A DNA stretch of 8,518 bases from Opitutales bacterium (GCA_021641325.1 JAJXPD010000095.1:1-8518); one strand, 5' to 3'. Positions 1-5,995 are shown, counted from the stretch's first letter. Made by a program: numbers and translations. The notes: generated by a model from the letters alone, not told the origin.

Positions 1-31
1 CATTAAAAATATCCGCAATATTCTTATTTTC

Positions 32-59
32 AAAAAGCTGCAAAGTTATTGCACTTTTT
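32..59. terminator. Hairpin with flanking A/T tracts, probable terminator of the rsmB-like gene
   Basis: AAAAAG (32-37) and TGCAA (39-43) pair with TTGCA (49-53) and CTTTTT (54-59). This gives an 11-bp stem with one bulged C at 38 and a five-base AGTTA loop. A/T tracts lie on both sides, so the structure could act in either direction. It sits 62 bp past the stop of the minus-strand methyltransferase gene, where a terminator is expected. The rest of 1-120 is AT-rich. It also holds a weaker AATAC-GGA-GTATT hairpin (73-85) followed by T residues. The first three bases (CAT) would be a minus-strand ATG at the very edge, which cannot be tested here. Confidence 0.5.
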
Positions 60-120
60 TACACCGAATAAGAATACGGAGTATTTTTTAATTTAAATTT
101 AACTTAATATTATCCGAAAC

Positions 121-1422
121 CTAAAAGAGCCTTTCAAAGAGCGCAAAGCCCGCGCCGTCATTTTGGGCGTCTGGAAGCAGAATCCTATTTTCTTTAAGGG
201 CGAAATTTTTGTTTGCTGCAAGGAATTTTTCCACAACGCAGTCGTTTTCCTCGCGCTCGATTGAGCATGTGGAATATTCAAGCTTTCCGCCCGCTTTTAC
301 AAAGTTCTTTGCAACTTCCAAAATTTCGCCCTGTTTTTTTGCGCAGTTTGAAATATCTTCGGAATTTAGCCTGTATCGGGCGTCGGGCCTGCGCCTCAAA
401 ACGCCTGTATTCGAACACGGAGCGTCTACAAAAACGCCGTCGAACGAAGTCGGAAGATTCCGCTCGGATAGCTTCTTTTGCAAGTCGTCTTTCAAAATGT
501 CGCATTCCAAAACATCGGTTTTCATGAAACCGACTTTTTGCATGTTCTCGACGAGCGGCGCGGTTCGTTCGGGAACGTCAACGCTTACGAGCGAGCACTT
601 TTTTACGTCGGCGGAATTAGCAAAACATATGTCGGCAATCGCGCGGGACTTTCCCCCCGGAGCGGCGCAGAGGTCGAGGAAGTCGCCGTCTTTCGGGGCG
701 AACTGCGACGGCGCAAAAAACGTCGATGGGTCCTGTACATAAAAGTACGGAGTTTCGAGCAGACGCTTTGCGTCGCGCCAGTGCCCGCTTTTCAGCTTGA
801 AGAAATTTGCGTATTCCGTTTTTTCGAAAAATTTTTCGAAAGGAACGAACGCGGCGTCCGCTTTCGGGTCGGGCGACTTTCTGAAAAAAACGTCCGACGG
901 CCTTTGGTTGGATTCCAAAATGCGAAGCGTTGTGTCGCTCCCGAATTCGCCGAGCCATTTTTCAACAAGCCATTTCGGGTGGCTGTATTTTATAGAGAGA
1001 TGCTCCGCGCCGTCGCCGCCAGATTCGAGAGTTGCGATGTTTGTTTCGAGCTTTCTCAAAACGGCGTTGATGAAAGAGCTTTCGTTTTTTGAGAGCTTGC
1101 GCTTTGAAAACTCAACCCAGCTGTGGATTGTCTGCGCGTATTTTCCGCTTTCGGCCGACATCGCCTCGGCGGCCGCGCCTTTTAGAACGGCGAACACCGC
1201 GTTTTTGGGGCGCTTTCTGCACGCCGCCAAAATTGCCGACTCTATCAGAGTCTTGTTCCGCAGCCAGTGGAGAACCACCGCCTCTACCGCGCCCCTGTGC
1301 GGACACTTGCAAGTTGCGAAATACTCGTACATTACGACATCGAACTTCGCCGACGTAGATTCCGCCATTCTGATAATATCGACAACCGCCGATTTTAAAT
1401 CCGCACTTTTTTCCTTTTCCAT
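121..1422 (-). CDS. rsmB: RsmB-type 16S rRNA (cytosine-5) methyltransferase
   Basis: The 433-residue protein is a NOL1/NOP2/Sun-family RNA methyltransferase. RsmB uses S-adenosylmethionine to methylate C967 of 16S rRNA in E. coli. The first ~140 residues look like the NusB-like RNA-binding domain (the FINAVLRKL stretch near 117-125 matches the family VNAVLR signature). The catalytic Rossmann domain follows. The SAM-binding motif LDLCAAPGGKS is at 249-259. The DAPC motif is at 333-336, continuing into CSNTGVLRRRPD. The TCS motif at 385-387 supplies the expected nucleophile Cys386. The length and the NusB-like part favour RsmB over other family members such as RsmF or YebU. The gene is transcribed alone and divergently from greA, with a promoter at 1460-1487. 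Its start is the first Met after that promoter. The Shine-Dalgarno is weak (AGG eight bases upstream). Family assignment is certain; target-site orthology is probable. Confidence 0.9.
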   Translation of the reverse strand: MEKEKSADLKSAVVDIIRMAESTSAKFDVVMYEYFATCKCPHRGAVEAVVLHWLRNKTLIESAILAACRKRPKNAVFAVLKGAAAEAMSAESGKYAQTIHSWVEFSKRKLSKNESSFINAVLRKLETNIATLESGGDGAEHLSIKYSHPKWLVEKWLGEFGSDTTLRILESNQRPSDVFFRKSPDPKADAAFVPFEKFFEKTEYANFFKLKSGHWRDAKRLLETPYFYVQDPSTFFAPSQFAPKDGDFLDLCAAPGGKSRAIADICFANSADVKKCSLVSVDVPERTAPLVENMQKVGFMKTDVLECDILKDDLQKKLSERNLPTSFDGVFVDAPCSNTGVLRRRPDARYRLNSEDISNCAKKQGEILEVAKNFVKAGGKLEYSTCSIEREENDCVVEKFLAANKNFALKENRILLPDAQNDGAGFALFERLF

Positions 1423-1459
1423 TGGTTTTGCCTGTTGCGCTTGAAATTGTTCGGCGCGC

Positions 1460-1487
1460 AGAATAATTTACCCGCGAAAAAAGTCAA
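1460..1487 (-). promoter_or_regulatory. Probable sigma70-type promoter of the rsmB-like gene
   Basis: Read on the minus strand, TTGACT (1487-1482) matches the -35 consensus at five of six positions. After a 16-bp spacer, TATTCT (1465-1460) matches the -10 consensus at four of six. Transcription would start near 1453, giving a leader of about 30 nt before the ATG at 1422. Confidence 0.55.
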
Positions 1488-1540
1488 GAATTACCTTAAA
1501 AAAATACGCAACTTATTAACAAAAAAGAAGCAAAGATAAT

Positions 1541-1570
1541 TTGACAAACCCGGTTTTTGCGCCACATTGT
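1541..1570 (+). promoter_or_regulatory. Candidate promoter of the long greA gene
   Basis: A perfect -35 hexamer TTGACA lies at 1541-1546. The -10 partner is ambiguous: CACATT (1563-1568, spacer 16) and CATTGT (1565-1570, spacer 18) each match only three of six consensus positions. A more AT-rich stretch at 1572-1586 lies too far away for this -35. The leader to the ATG at 1647 would be about 70 nt. The rest of the 224-bp divergent region is AT-rich and shows no other clear signal. Confidence 0.4.
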
Positions 1571-1646
1571 GTATTTAAATATTAATGCGCAGAACGGACA
1601 AACTTAAAATCCGCGCGCGCAAAATTTAATTAAATGGAAATATAAA

Positions 1647-3674
1647 ATGAATCCGGAATCTATCGAAAAGCTTGTAAAGAATCCTAAATTGCGCAACAAG
1701 CGCGAAGCGCTCGAAGCAATGAAAGACGGCGCGTATTGCATGCACGGCAGCTGGGGCTTCGGCCAGATTAAATCGTACGACGCCGCGGCGAACAGACTCA
1801 TTATAGATTTCGAAGGCAAACCCGCCCACGCAATGGACCCCGCGTTCTGCGTAGACAAGCTCGAAATCCTCCAGCCCGACAATCTCCTTGTCCGCTACCG
1901 CACCGACAAGGCGAACCTCGAAGAGGAAATGAAAGACGGCGGCGCGTTCGTCGTAAAATACATAGAGTCGAAGTCCGACCAGAGCGCGAGCCAAATAGAG
2001 CTTGAAAGGGTATTCAAACAGCTTTTCGGCTACATGCCCATCAATGCGCGCAACATTCCGCAGGCCGATTTCGACAAGGCTAACAAGGAGGCGGAAAAGA
2101 AATACCGCGCGTGGTGGAACAAGGCAAAGGAATCGCTCTTCCGCAACCCCCGCGTTGCTTGCCCCAAAACAAAGAACGAATCCTACGTTATCCGCGAAGA
2201 GGAAGAGGCAATGAAGCCCGAACAGGAAGTTCTGCGCGAATACTTCCTCAACCGCGAACCCAAGAAGAAAATCCTCCTTGCGGAAAAACTCTACAAAACG
2301 GCGACGGGCGAAGGCGTTGAGGAAATCAAATCCTCGCTCGAAAAAATCAAGGAGGAGCTTACCGAGGCAATTAAAAAGGCTATGGACAGCTCCAAAACCC
2401 TCAACGACGCAGACTGTCTCCACGGCATTTGGGTTAGAAACAACCTTATCCGCTACCTCTACGAAGGCGACGAAGCCAAGGTTGACGAAATCGCGCCGCA
2501 GAGCAAACAGATTATCCTCAAAGCGGTAGCGAAAGACCCGAAGGACGGCCTCAACAATCTGGCGAAAAACCTGCCGACGTCGTACATCGAAAGATTCCTC
2601 GACCTTCTTACGCGAATCTACACGGAAGACTGGCGCGAACGCATTCTCGACCTCCTCAAATACAGCGACGGCCGCCTGACAAAAGAATGCATAGACTTCC
2701 TCCTTTCATGGGACGACAACAAAAAATCGCACTATGTAAAGGACGCGCTAATCGCCGACGACGGCCGCGGCCCGTCGAGAAAGCTCATCAAGGAATACCT
2801 TGAAAAATGGCTTTCCGAACAGACACTGCACGGCCCCGTTATCCTCTGGATTGTAAAAAACCGCAACGAGCCCAAATACAAGGACATGCTCGAAGACCTC
2901 ATTGGAGAGGATCTTTTCAGCGCACTCCTTGCGGCGGTAGACGATTGCGCGTTGCAGCGCGACACGGTTGTGACCACGGCGAAAATCCCGCTCGCGGAAG
3001 AGCTTGACGTTGACAGGGAACTTGTTGGCGACCTGCTCGACAAATCCACGGCGGAAACCGCGCGAGACCTAGCGCAGACGCTCTTGCTCAACCAGGGTTT
3101 CGAAGAACTTACAAAGAAATCGATTCTTGCGCGTTTCATCAAGAAGTTCCCGTCGGTGCAGTCGCTTGTGGCGTCGAAGTCGGACACTCAGGATCACAGA
3201 GTGCTCGTTTCGGAATGGAGCTTGGCGGCGCGCCGCGAAGAGTTGGAAGACATCGTCAAGAACCAGCTGCCCGCAAGCAAAATCGCAATCGAGGCGGCGA
3301 GAGAACTCGGCGACTTGCGCGAAAACTCCGAATACAAAATGGCGAGAGAACACGACGAACTGCTCTGCGCCCGCCGCGCGCAACTCGAACGCGACATTTC
3401 GAGCGCAACGGTTTTCGACTTCAACACGACTCCCGCAGACAAGGTTGGTATCGGTTCAATCGTCTCCCTCAAATCGGACAAGGGCGAAAAGCTCACATGC
3501 TCCATCATGGGCGCGTGGGACAGCAACACGGAAAAGAACATCTTCTCCTACCAGACACCCTTGGCGCAGGCTCTTCTCGACCACAAGGAAGGCGAAACGG
3601 TGGAAACGAACATCAACGGCCACATCACAAAGTGGACTATCGAAAAGGTTTCGCGCTACGCCGATTCCAAGTAA
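1647..3674 (+). CDS. greA: Long GreA/GreB-family transcription elongation factor with N-terminal extension
   Basis: The last ~160 of 675 residues form a complete GreA-type factor. These proteins enter the RNA polymerase secondary channel and stimulate cleavage of backtracked transcripts. The coiled-coil tip motif GDLRENSEY starts at 555, and Asp556 and Glu559 correspond to catalytic Asp41 and Glu44 of E. coli GreA. A C-terminal FKBP-like domain runs from ~600 to 672, including the family-typical S/N-x-x-P-L-A-Q-A-L stretch. E. coli GreA has only 158 residues. Here ~515 residues precede the module. They begin with a small beta-rich segment (about 28-75) carrying HGSWGFGQI, which resembles the RNA-polymerase-binding CarD/UvrD-C-terminal Tudor-like fold; this is my inference. 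A long, mostly helical charged region follows, with no motif I can name. Chlamydial GreA is similarly long (~715 residues), which supports a PVC affiliation. The start is the first Met of the frame, with GGAAA six bases upstream. A terminator follows at 3740-3776, so the gene is monocistronic. Confidence 0.88.
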   Translation: MNPESIEKLVKNPKLRNKREALEAMKDGAYCMHGSWGFGQIKSYDAAANRLIIDFEGKPAHAMDPAFCVDKLEILQPDNLLVRYRTDKANLEEEMKDGGAFVVKYIESKSDQSASQIELERVFKQLFGYMPINARNIPQADFDKANKEAEKKYRAWWNKAKESLFRNPRVACPKTKNESYVIREEEEAMKPEQEVLREYFLNREPKKKILLAEKLYKTATGEGVEEIKSSLEKIKEELTEAIKKAMDSSKTLNDADCLHGIWVRNNLIRYLYEGDEAKVDEIAPQSKQIILKAVAKDPKDGLNNLAKNLPTSYIERFLDLLTRIYTEDWRERILDLLKYSDGRLTKECIDFLLSWDDNKKSHYVKDALIADDGRGPSRKLIKEYLEKWLSEQTLHGPVILWIVKNRNEPKYKDMLEDLIGEDLFSALLAAVDDCALQRDTVVTTAKIPLAEELDVDRELVGDLLDKSTAETARDLAQTLLLNQGFEELTKKSILARFIKKFPSVQSLVASKSDTQDHRVLVSEWSLAARREELEDIVKNQLPASKIAIEAARELGDLRENSEYKMAREHDELLCARRAQLERDISSATVFDFNTTPADKVGIGSIVSLKSDKGEKLTCSIMGAWDSNTEKNIFSYQTPLAQALLDHKEGETVETNINGHITKWTIEKVSRYADSK

Positions 3675-3739
3675 TCAAAGCTTTATACCACCGAAAAAAG
3701 AGACTTCGGAAAAACTTTTCAAGGCGGCTTGAAACAAAT

Positions 3740-3776
3740 AAAAGCGGAAATTCCCCAAGCGGACTTTCCGCTTTTT
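3740..3776 (+). terminator. Intrinsic terminator of greA
   Basis: AAAAGCGGAAA (3740-3750) pairs perfectly with TTTCCGCTTTT (3765-3775), an 11-bp stem with a 14-nt loop. It continues into further T residues (TTTTTGTTTT). It lies 66 bp after the greA stop, and the next gene has its own promoter, so it most likely ends the greA transcript. Confidence 0.75.
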
Positions 3777-3843
3777 GTTTTCCGCGAAAAACGCGATTGT
3801 TTTCAAAAAGTTTCTTTTTTACGATGAACAATTCTAACGCCGC

Positions 3844-3951
3844 AAGTAATTGGCAAAGCCAATACGAACTTATCGGGGGAAGGCGCGGGTATACCCGCGC
3901 CGCATAATCACAGAAAGGAGCGAAGCTCCGACGACCGGCGCGGCTCGCGCC
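3844..3951. repeat. GC-rich block of four consecutive hairpins, REP-like or structured-RNA candidate
   Basis: Four perfect inverted repeats follow each other inside the greA-Rrf2 gap. They are ATTGGC-AAA-GCCAAT (3849-3863, with an outer AAGT/ACTT pair at 3844-3847 and 3868-3871); the gapless 20-bp palindrome GGCGCGGGTA/TACCCGCGCC (3882-3901); GGAGC-GAA-GCTCC (3917-3929); and GGCGCG-GCT-CGCGCC (3937-3951). Three of the four have three-base loops. The last three hairpins are much richer in G and C than the flanking spacer. No stable coding frame is visible: the short frames through it are closed quickly or only mirror the palindromes. A dispersed extragenic palindromic element is one reading and a structured leader or small RNA is another. 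Only one copy is visible, so repeat status is unproven. Confidence 0.5.
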
Positions 3952-3981
3952 CGCACCTTGCGCCCAGCCTGCATTTGAGAC

Positions 3982-4010
3982 TTGAAATGTGGTAAATGTG
4001 GTACTTTAAT
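3982..4010 (+). promoter_or_regulatory. Promoter of the Rrf2-family regulator gene
   Basis: TTGAAA (3982-3987) and TTTAAT (4005-4010) each match the sigma70 hexamers at five of six positions and are 17 bp apart. Transcription should begin around 4016-4018, only four to six bases before the ATG at 4022. The message would therefore be nearly leaderless, which agrees with the absence of a Shine-Dalgarno sequence. Confidence 0.6.
3985..4002 (+). repeat. Two perfect tandem 9-bp repeats inside the promoter spacer, candidate operator
   Basis: AAATGTGGT occurs twice head to tail (3985-3993 and 3994-4002), overlapping the end of the -35 hexamer and filling most of the spacer. A protein bound here would block or reshape the promoter of the adjacent regulator gene. 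Rrf2 proteins often control their own genes, so autoregulation is a reasonable inference. However, known Rrf2-family sites are usually dyads rather than direct repeats. Confidence 0.45.
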
Positions 4011-4021
4011 ACTATTTTTAA

Positions 4022-4450
4022 ATGGACGGAAGACTTTTAAATATACCGGAGTCAGTGTCGTTGGCACTGCACGCATTGAAAATGCTCGCCCGCGAGGGGG
4101 GCGGCACACTCACATCGAAAGAGATAGCGGAGCGCACGGGAATGTCGGCAAACCACCTGTCAAAGGTTTTGAGGAGGCTCGTGGTGGGCGGCGCACTGAG
4201 CGCGTCAAAAGGCCCTGGGGGCGGATTCTACCTTTCGGCGGAGCAGGAAAAACGCAAACTAATCGACGTCTATTTGCTCTTCGAGCCGTTTCCGTTTAAT
4301 AACGGGTGCATATATGAAACTTCGCCGCACTGCGATAAACGCAAATGCGTTTTCGGCACATTGATTTGCGACCTGAATAAAAAGTTCTTCGAACACTTCA
4401 ATAATACGGCAATCGGGGATTTGCGGGATAGCGACTGTCGGAAAAAATAG
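4022..4450 (+). CDS. Rrf2-family winged-helix transcriptional regulator, possible Fe-S sensor
   Basis: This 142-residue protein has the length and layout of the Rrf2 family (IscR, NsrR, CymR), DNA-binding dimers that often sense iron-sulfur status, nitric oxide or cysteine supply. The helix-turn-helix is at about 32-53 (SKEIAERTGMSANHLSKVLRR). The wing has the family signature GPGGGFYL at 64-71. After the dimerisation helix lie Cys96, Cys104, Cys109 and Cys116, plus Cys139 near the end. IscR and NsrR use three cysteines spaced C-X5-C-X5..7-C; here the spacing is C-X7-C-X4-C-X6-C, so cluster binding is plausible but not shown. The start is well fixed: an in-frame TAA (4019-4021) directly precedes the ATG. 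The neighbours do not reveal a target. The downstream secreted-protein gene has its own promoter. Confidence 0.85.
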   Translation: MDGRLLNIPESVSLALHALKMLAREGGGTLTSKEIAERTGMSANHLSKVLRRLVVGGALSASKGPGGGFYLSAEQEKRKLIDVYLLFEPFPFNNGCIYETSPHCDKRKCVFGTLICDLNKKFFEHFNNTAIGDLRDSDCRKK

Positions 4451-4484
4451 GTTTTCGGACGCGACGGTCGAAGAATTTTATTGT

Positions 4485-4513
4485 TTGACTTTTAGCGGGT
4501 CGCGAAAAATAAT
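4485..4513 (+). promoter_or_regulatory. Strong sigma70-type promoter of the secreted-protein gene
   Basis: TTGACT (4485-4490, five of six) and AATAAT (4508-4513, five of six) are separated by the optimal 17 bp. The expected start is near 4520, giving a leader of about 47 nt. The region between the Rrf2 stop at 4450 and this promoter shows no convincing terminator. Confidence 0.65.
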
Positions 4514-4545
4514 CAATTAATTGAAGCGGCAAATACTCCCGCCGC
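4514..4545 (+). promoter_or_regulatory. Palindrome at the transcription start and a leader hairpin
   Basis: CAATTAATTG (4514-4523) is a perfect 10-bp palindrome lying directly on the predicted transcription start, a typical operator position. It is followed by GCGGC (4526-4530) pairing with GCCGC (4541-4545) around a 10-nt loop in the untranslated leader. Both are short and could occur by chance. Confidence 0.3.
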
Positions 4546-4566
4546 CTCGTGTAAATTATAAAAATT

Positions 4567-5493
4567 ATGAAAAAATCGTTTTTTACCCTCTCCATTTTGT
4601 CCGCGGCGATTTCGGCAATGTCGATGCAATTCTACTGCGGCGAATACGACTCCGCAAACAAGAATGTAAAGTGGTCGAATTGCATTTGGGGCAACAACGT
4701 CAATTTCAAAACCGAACCGCTGAAAGGCAAGCCGGGGCCCGCGGACTCCGTCACAGTGCGCCCCGGAAACTGGAATTTTGAAATAGACGGCAACTATAAC
4801 GTGGGGACTTTCCATACGGGCGACTGCTCGACAAGCATTGCCAAGGGAAGAAACTTCAAGGTAAAACGCAGAATAGGGATTTCCATAGCGTGCTATAACG
4901 CCGGCATGACAAAACAGAAATGGGAACGCTGCTCGGTTGAGGGCGGCTCGTACGAAGTAACATTCTGGACGGAGGCAAAGAGCGCGGGCAAGGCGCACCT
5001 TTCGCTTTCCGACACAAAATTCAACATTAAGGGCGACTTCATTTGCACAATTCCCGCAAACCCTATTATCAAAAACGCAATTAGGGCGGGCGTGGAGGTT
5101 TTGCTCGAAGGCGCAAGCGACATGCAGTTCGGCGGCGGCGCAATGATAGACTCAATCATCGCCGACGAAAACGACCAGTGGTTCTTTAAGTGGACATTCA
5201 AGGAAAAGGACGGAAAAGTTCCTCACGCGCTCTTCAACCGCCGCGCGCAGTTCGCGAAATGCGATATAGAAGTGGACGTTTCCGACAAAGTCAAAAGCGG
5301 CAAATACGGTCTTATCGAATTCGCGGACAAGCGTTCGGGCATTACCGCGCCGCGCAGCGTGGTAGTAAACGGGGCGGAAGTGAAGCTCGGAGACACTTTC
5401 AAAGTGGGCAAACGCACGGGCAAGGTCTACTTGGGCGCGTTCGGCAAAGACTCCAAAACGGAAAACGACCTCGTTCTGGAAATCTCCAAATAG
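4567..5493 (+). CDS. Secreted beta-rich protein of unknown function
   Basis: I do not recognise a family with confidence. The 308-residue product begins with a typical Sec signal peptide: Lys2-Lys3, then a hydrophobic stretch through about residue 17, with probable cleavage around 16-19. No lipobox, transmembrane anchor, LPXTG or PEP-CTERM tail is visible, so the protein is probably periplasmic or released. The mature part is rich in alternating polar and hydrophobic residues, Gly, Asn and Trp. Near the N-terminus, W-x4-W and NWNFEIDGNYNVGTF (68-82) resemble the first strands of beta-helical exported proteins of Verrucomicrobiota and Lentisphaerota. The closing stretch LGAFGKDSKTENDLVLEIS also fits their usual ends; this is my inference. 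Seven cysteines (24, 39, 87, 109, 122, 160, 232) suggest disulfides. The start is fixed by an in-frame TAA at 4552-4554. There is no Shine-Dalgarno sequence. The gene has its own promoter and converges on the ATP synthase operon. Confidence 0.75.
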   Translation: MKKSFFTLSILSAAISAMSMQFYCGEYDSANKNVKWSNCIWGNNVNFKTEPLKGKPGPADSVTVRPGNWNFEIDGNYNVGTFHTGDCSTSIAKGRNFKVKRRIGISIACYNAGMTKQKWERCSVEGGSYEVTFWTEAKSAGKAHLSLSDTKFNIKGDFICTIPANPIIKNAIRAGVEVLLEGASDMQFGGGAMIDSIIADENDQWFFKWTFKEKDGKVPHALFNRRAQFAKCDIEVDVSDKVKSGKYGLIEFADKRSGITAPRSVVVNGAEVKLGDTFKVGKRTGKVYLGAFGKDSKTENDLVLEISK

Positions 5494-5530
5494 GAAGAAA
5501 TCAAGCTTCGCCGCCGTCGGGCGGACACAA

Positions 5531-5560
5531 AAAAACCGCAGTTTTTTAACTGCGGTTTTT
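5531..5560. terminator. Bidirectional intrinsic terminator between the secreted-protein gene and atpC
   Basis: AAAAACCGCAGTT (5531-5543) and AACTGCGGTTTTT (5548-5560) form a perfect 13-bp stem around a TTTT loop. There are T residues on the plus-strand side and an A tract that becomes T residues on the minus strand. It lies 37 bp after the plus-strand stop and 14 bp after the atpC stop, so it serves both convergent transcripts. Confidence 0.85.
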
Positions 5561-5574
5561 GCTTTTTTGCAAAG

Positions 5575-5994
5575 CTACTTGTGCTTTGCCTTCGCAAGCA
5601 TTTGGGCGATTGCAAAACGCGCAACGGCTTCAAGCCGTTCCATTTCGTCGTCGTCGACAACCCTGTTTTTCTTGGCGTCTTCGACCGCCTTCAACGCCTG
5701 CGCCCTCGCCTTTTCGATGTCGCCCATGTCGAGATGCTCGACATCTACGGCTGCCTCGGTGAGAACGGAGACAGTGTCGCCCATTATCCGCGCATAACCC
5801 CTGTCGATTGCTATGTCTTCCTCGCGCCCGTTTATGACCGCGCCGACGCCGCCCGCTTCGAGCATTGTAATGAGCGGAATGTGCCCAGCCAGAATCTGGA
5901 TTTCGCCGCTTGTCGTGGGCAGCGTAATAGACTCAACACTGTCGTTGCGCCAGACAACGCCGTCGGGAGTTATTATTTCCAGCGCGAGTGCCAT
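5575..5994 (-). CDS. atpC: F-type ATP synthase epsilon subunit
   Basis: This 139-residue product is the epsilon subunit of F1. It sits on the central stalk, couples gamma to the c-ring and can inhibit ATP hydrolysis. The N-terminal beta-sandwich (about 1-85) opens with the family pattern LEIITPDG and contains GEIQILAGHIPLIT (31-44), the conserved G-x-hydrophobic-GHxP-hydrophobic stretch. A two-helix C-terminal tail follows (about 90-135, rich in Ala, Glu and Lys). The length is normal for the family. The gene is the last of the operon and starts one base after the atpD stop. Its Shine-Dalgarno AGGGG lies within the end of atpD, eight bases upstream, which suggests translational coupling. A terminator follows directly. 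Confidence 0.95.
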   Translation of the reverse strand: MALALEIITPDGVVWRNDSVESITLPTTSGEIQILAGHIPLITMLEAGGVGAVINGREEDIAIDRGYARIMGDTVSVLTEAAVDVEHLDMGDIEKARAQALKAVEDAKKNRVVDDDEMERLEAVARFAIAQMLAKAKHK

Positions 5995-5995
5995 T

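Noticed and set aside
1..31. A possible minus-strand start codon at positions 3-1, with TTGAAA and TATTTT-like boxes upstream.
   Set aside because: No coding sequence lies inside the window, and the putative -10 box would overlap the start codon. It cannot be supported.
1634..1645. A three-codon upstream frame (ATG GAA ATA TAA) ending just before the greA ATG.
   Set aside because: It is too short and AT-rich to distinguish from chance. The GGAAA within it more likely acts as a weak ribosome site.
1626..2423. A 265-codon minus-strand frame opposite the long greA gene.
   Set aside because: It is a shadow of the greA frame. The translation is rich in Phe, Val and Leu with no domain, and it has no promoter or ribosome site of its own.
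3824..3907. A 27-codon frame starting in the greA-Rrf2 gap.
   Set aside because: It has no ribosome binding site, and its second half only translates the hairpin block.
3870..4109. A 79-codon minus-strand frame across the hairpin block and the Rrf2 gene start.
   Set aside because: It overlaps the Rrf2 promoter and coding start on the opposite strand, and half of its residues come from the palindromes. Such frames through repeats are often mistaken for genes.
3982..4299. A plus-strand frame beginning with M-K-C-G-K-C-G, resembling a zinc ribbon.
   Set aside because: The C-G-K-C-G look is produced by the 9-bp tandem repeat. The rest is out of frame with the well-supported Rrf2 gene.
4451..4484. 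A possible weak hairpin terminator after the Rrf2 gene (around CGACGGTCG followed by T-rich sequence).
   Set aside because: The stem is only about four base pairs and the T run is interrupted. It is not convincing.
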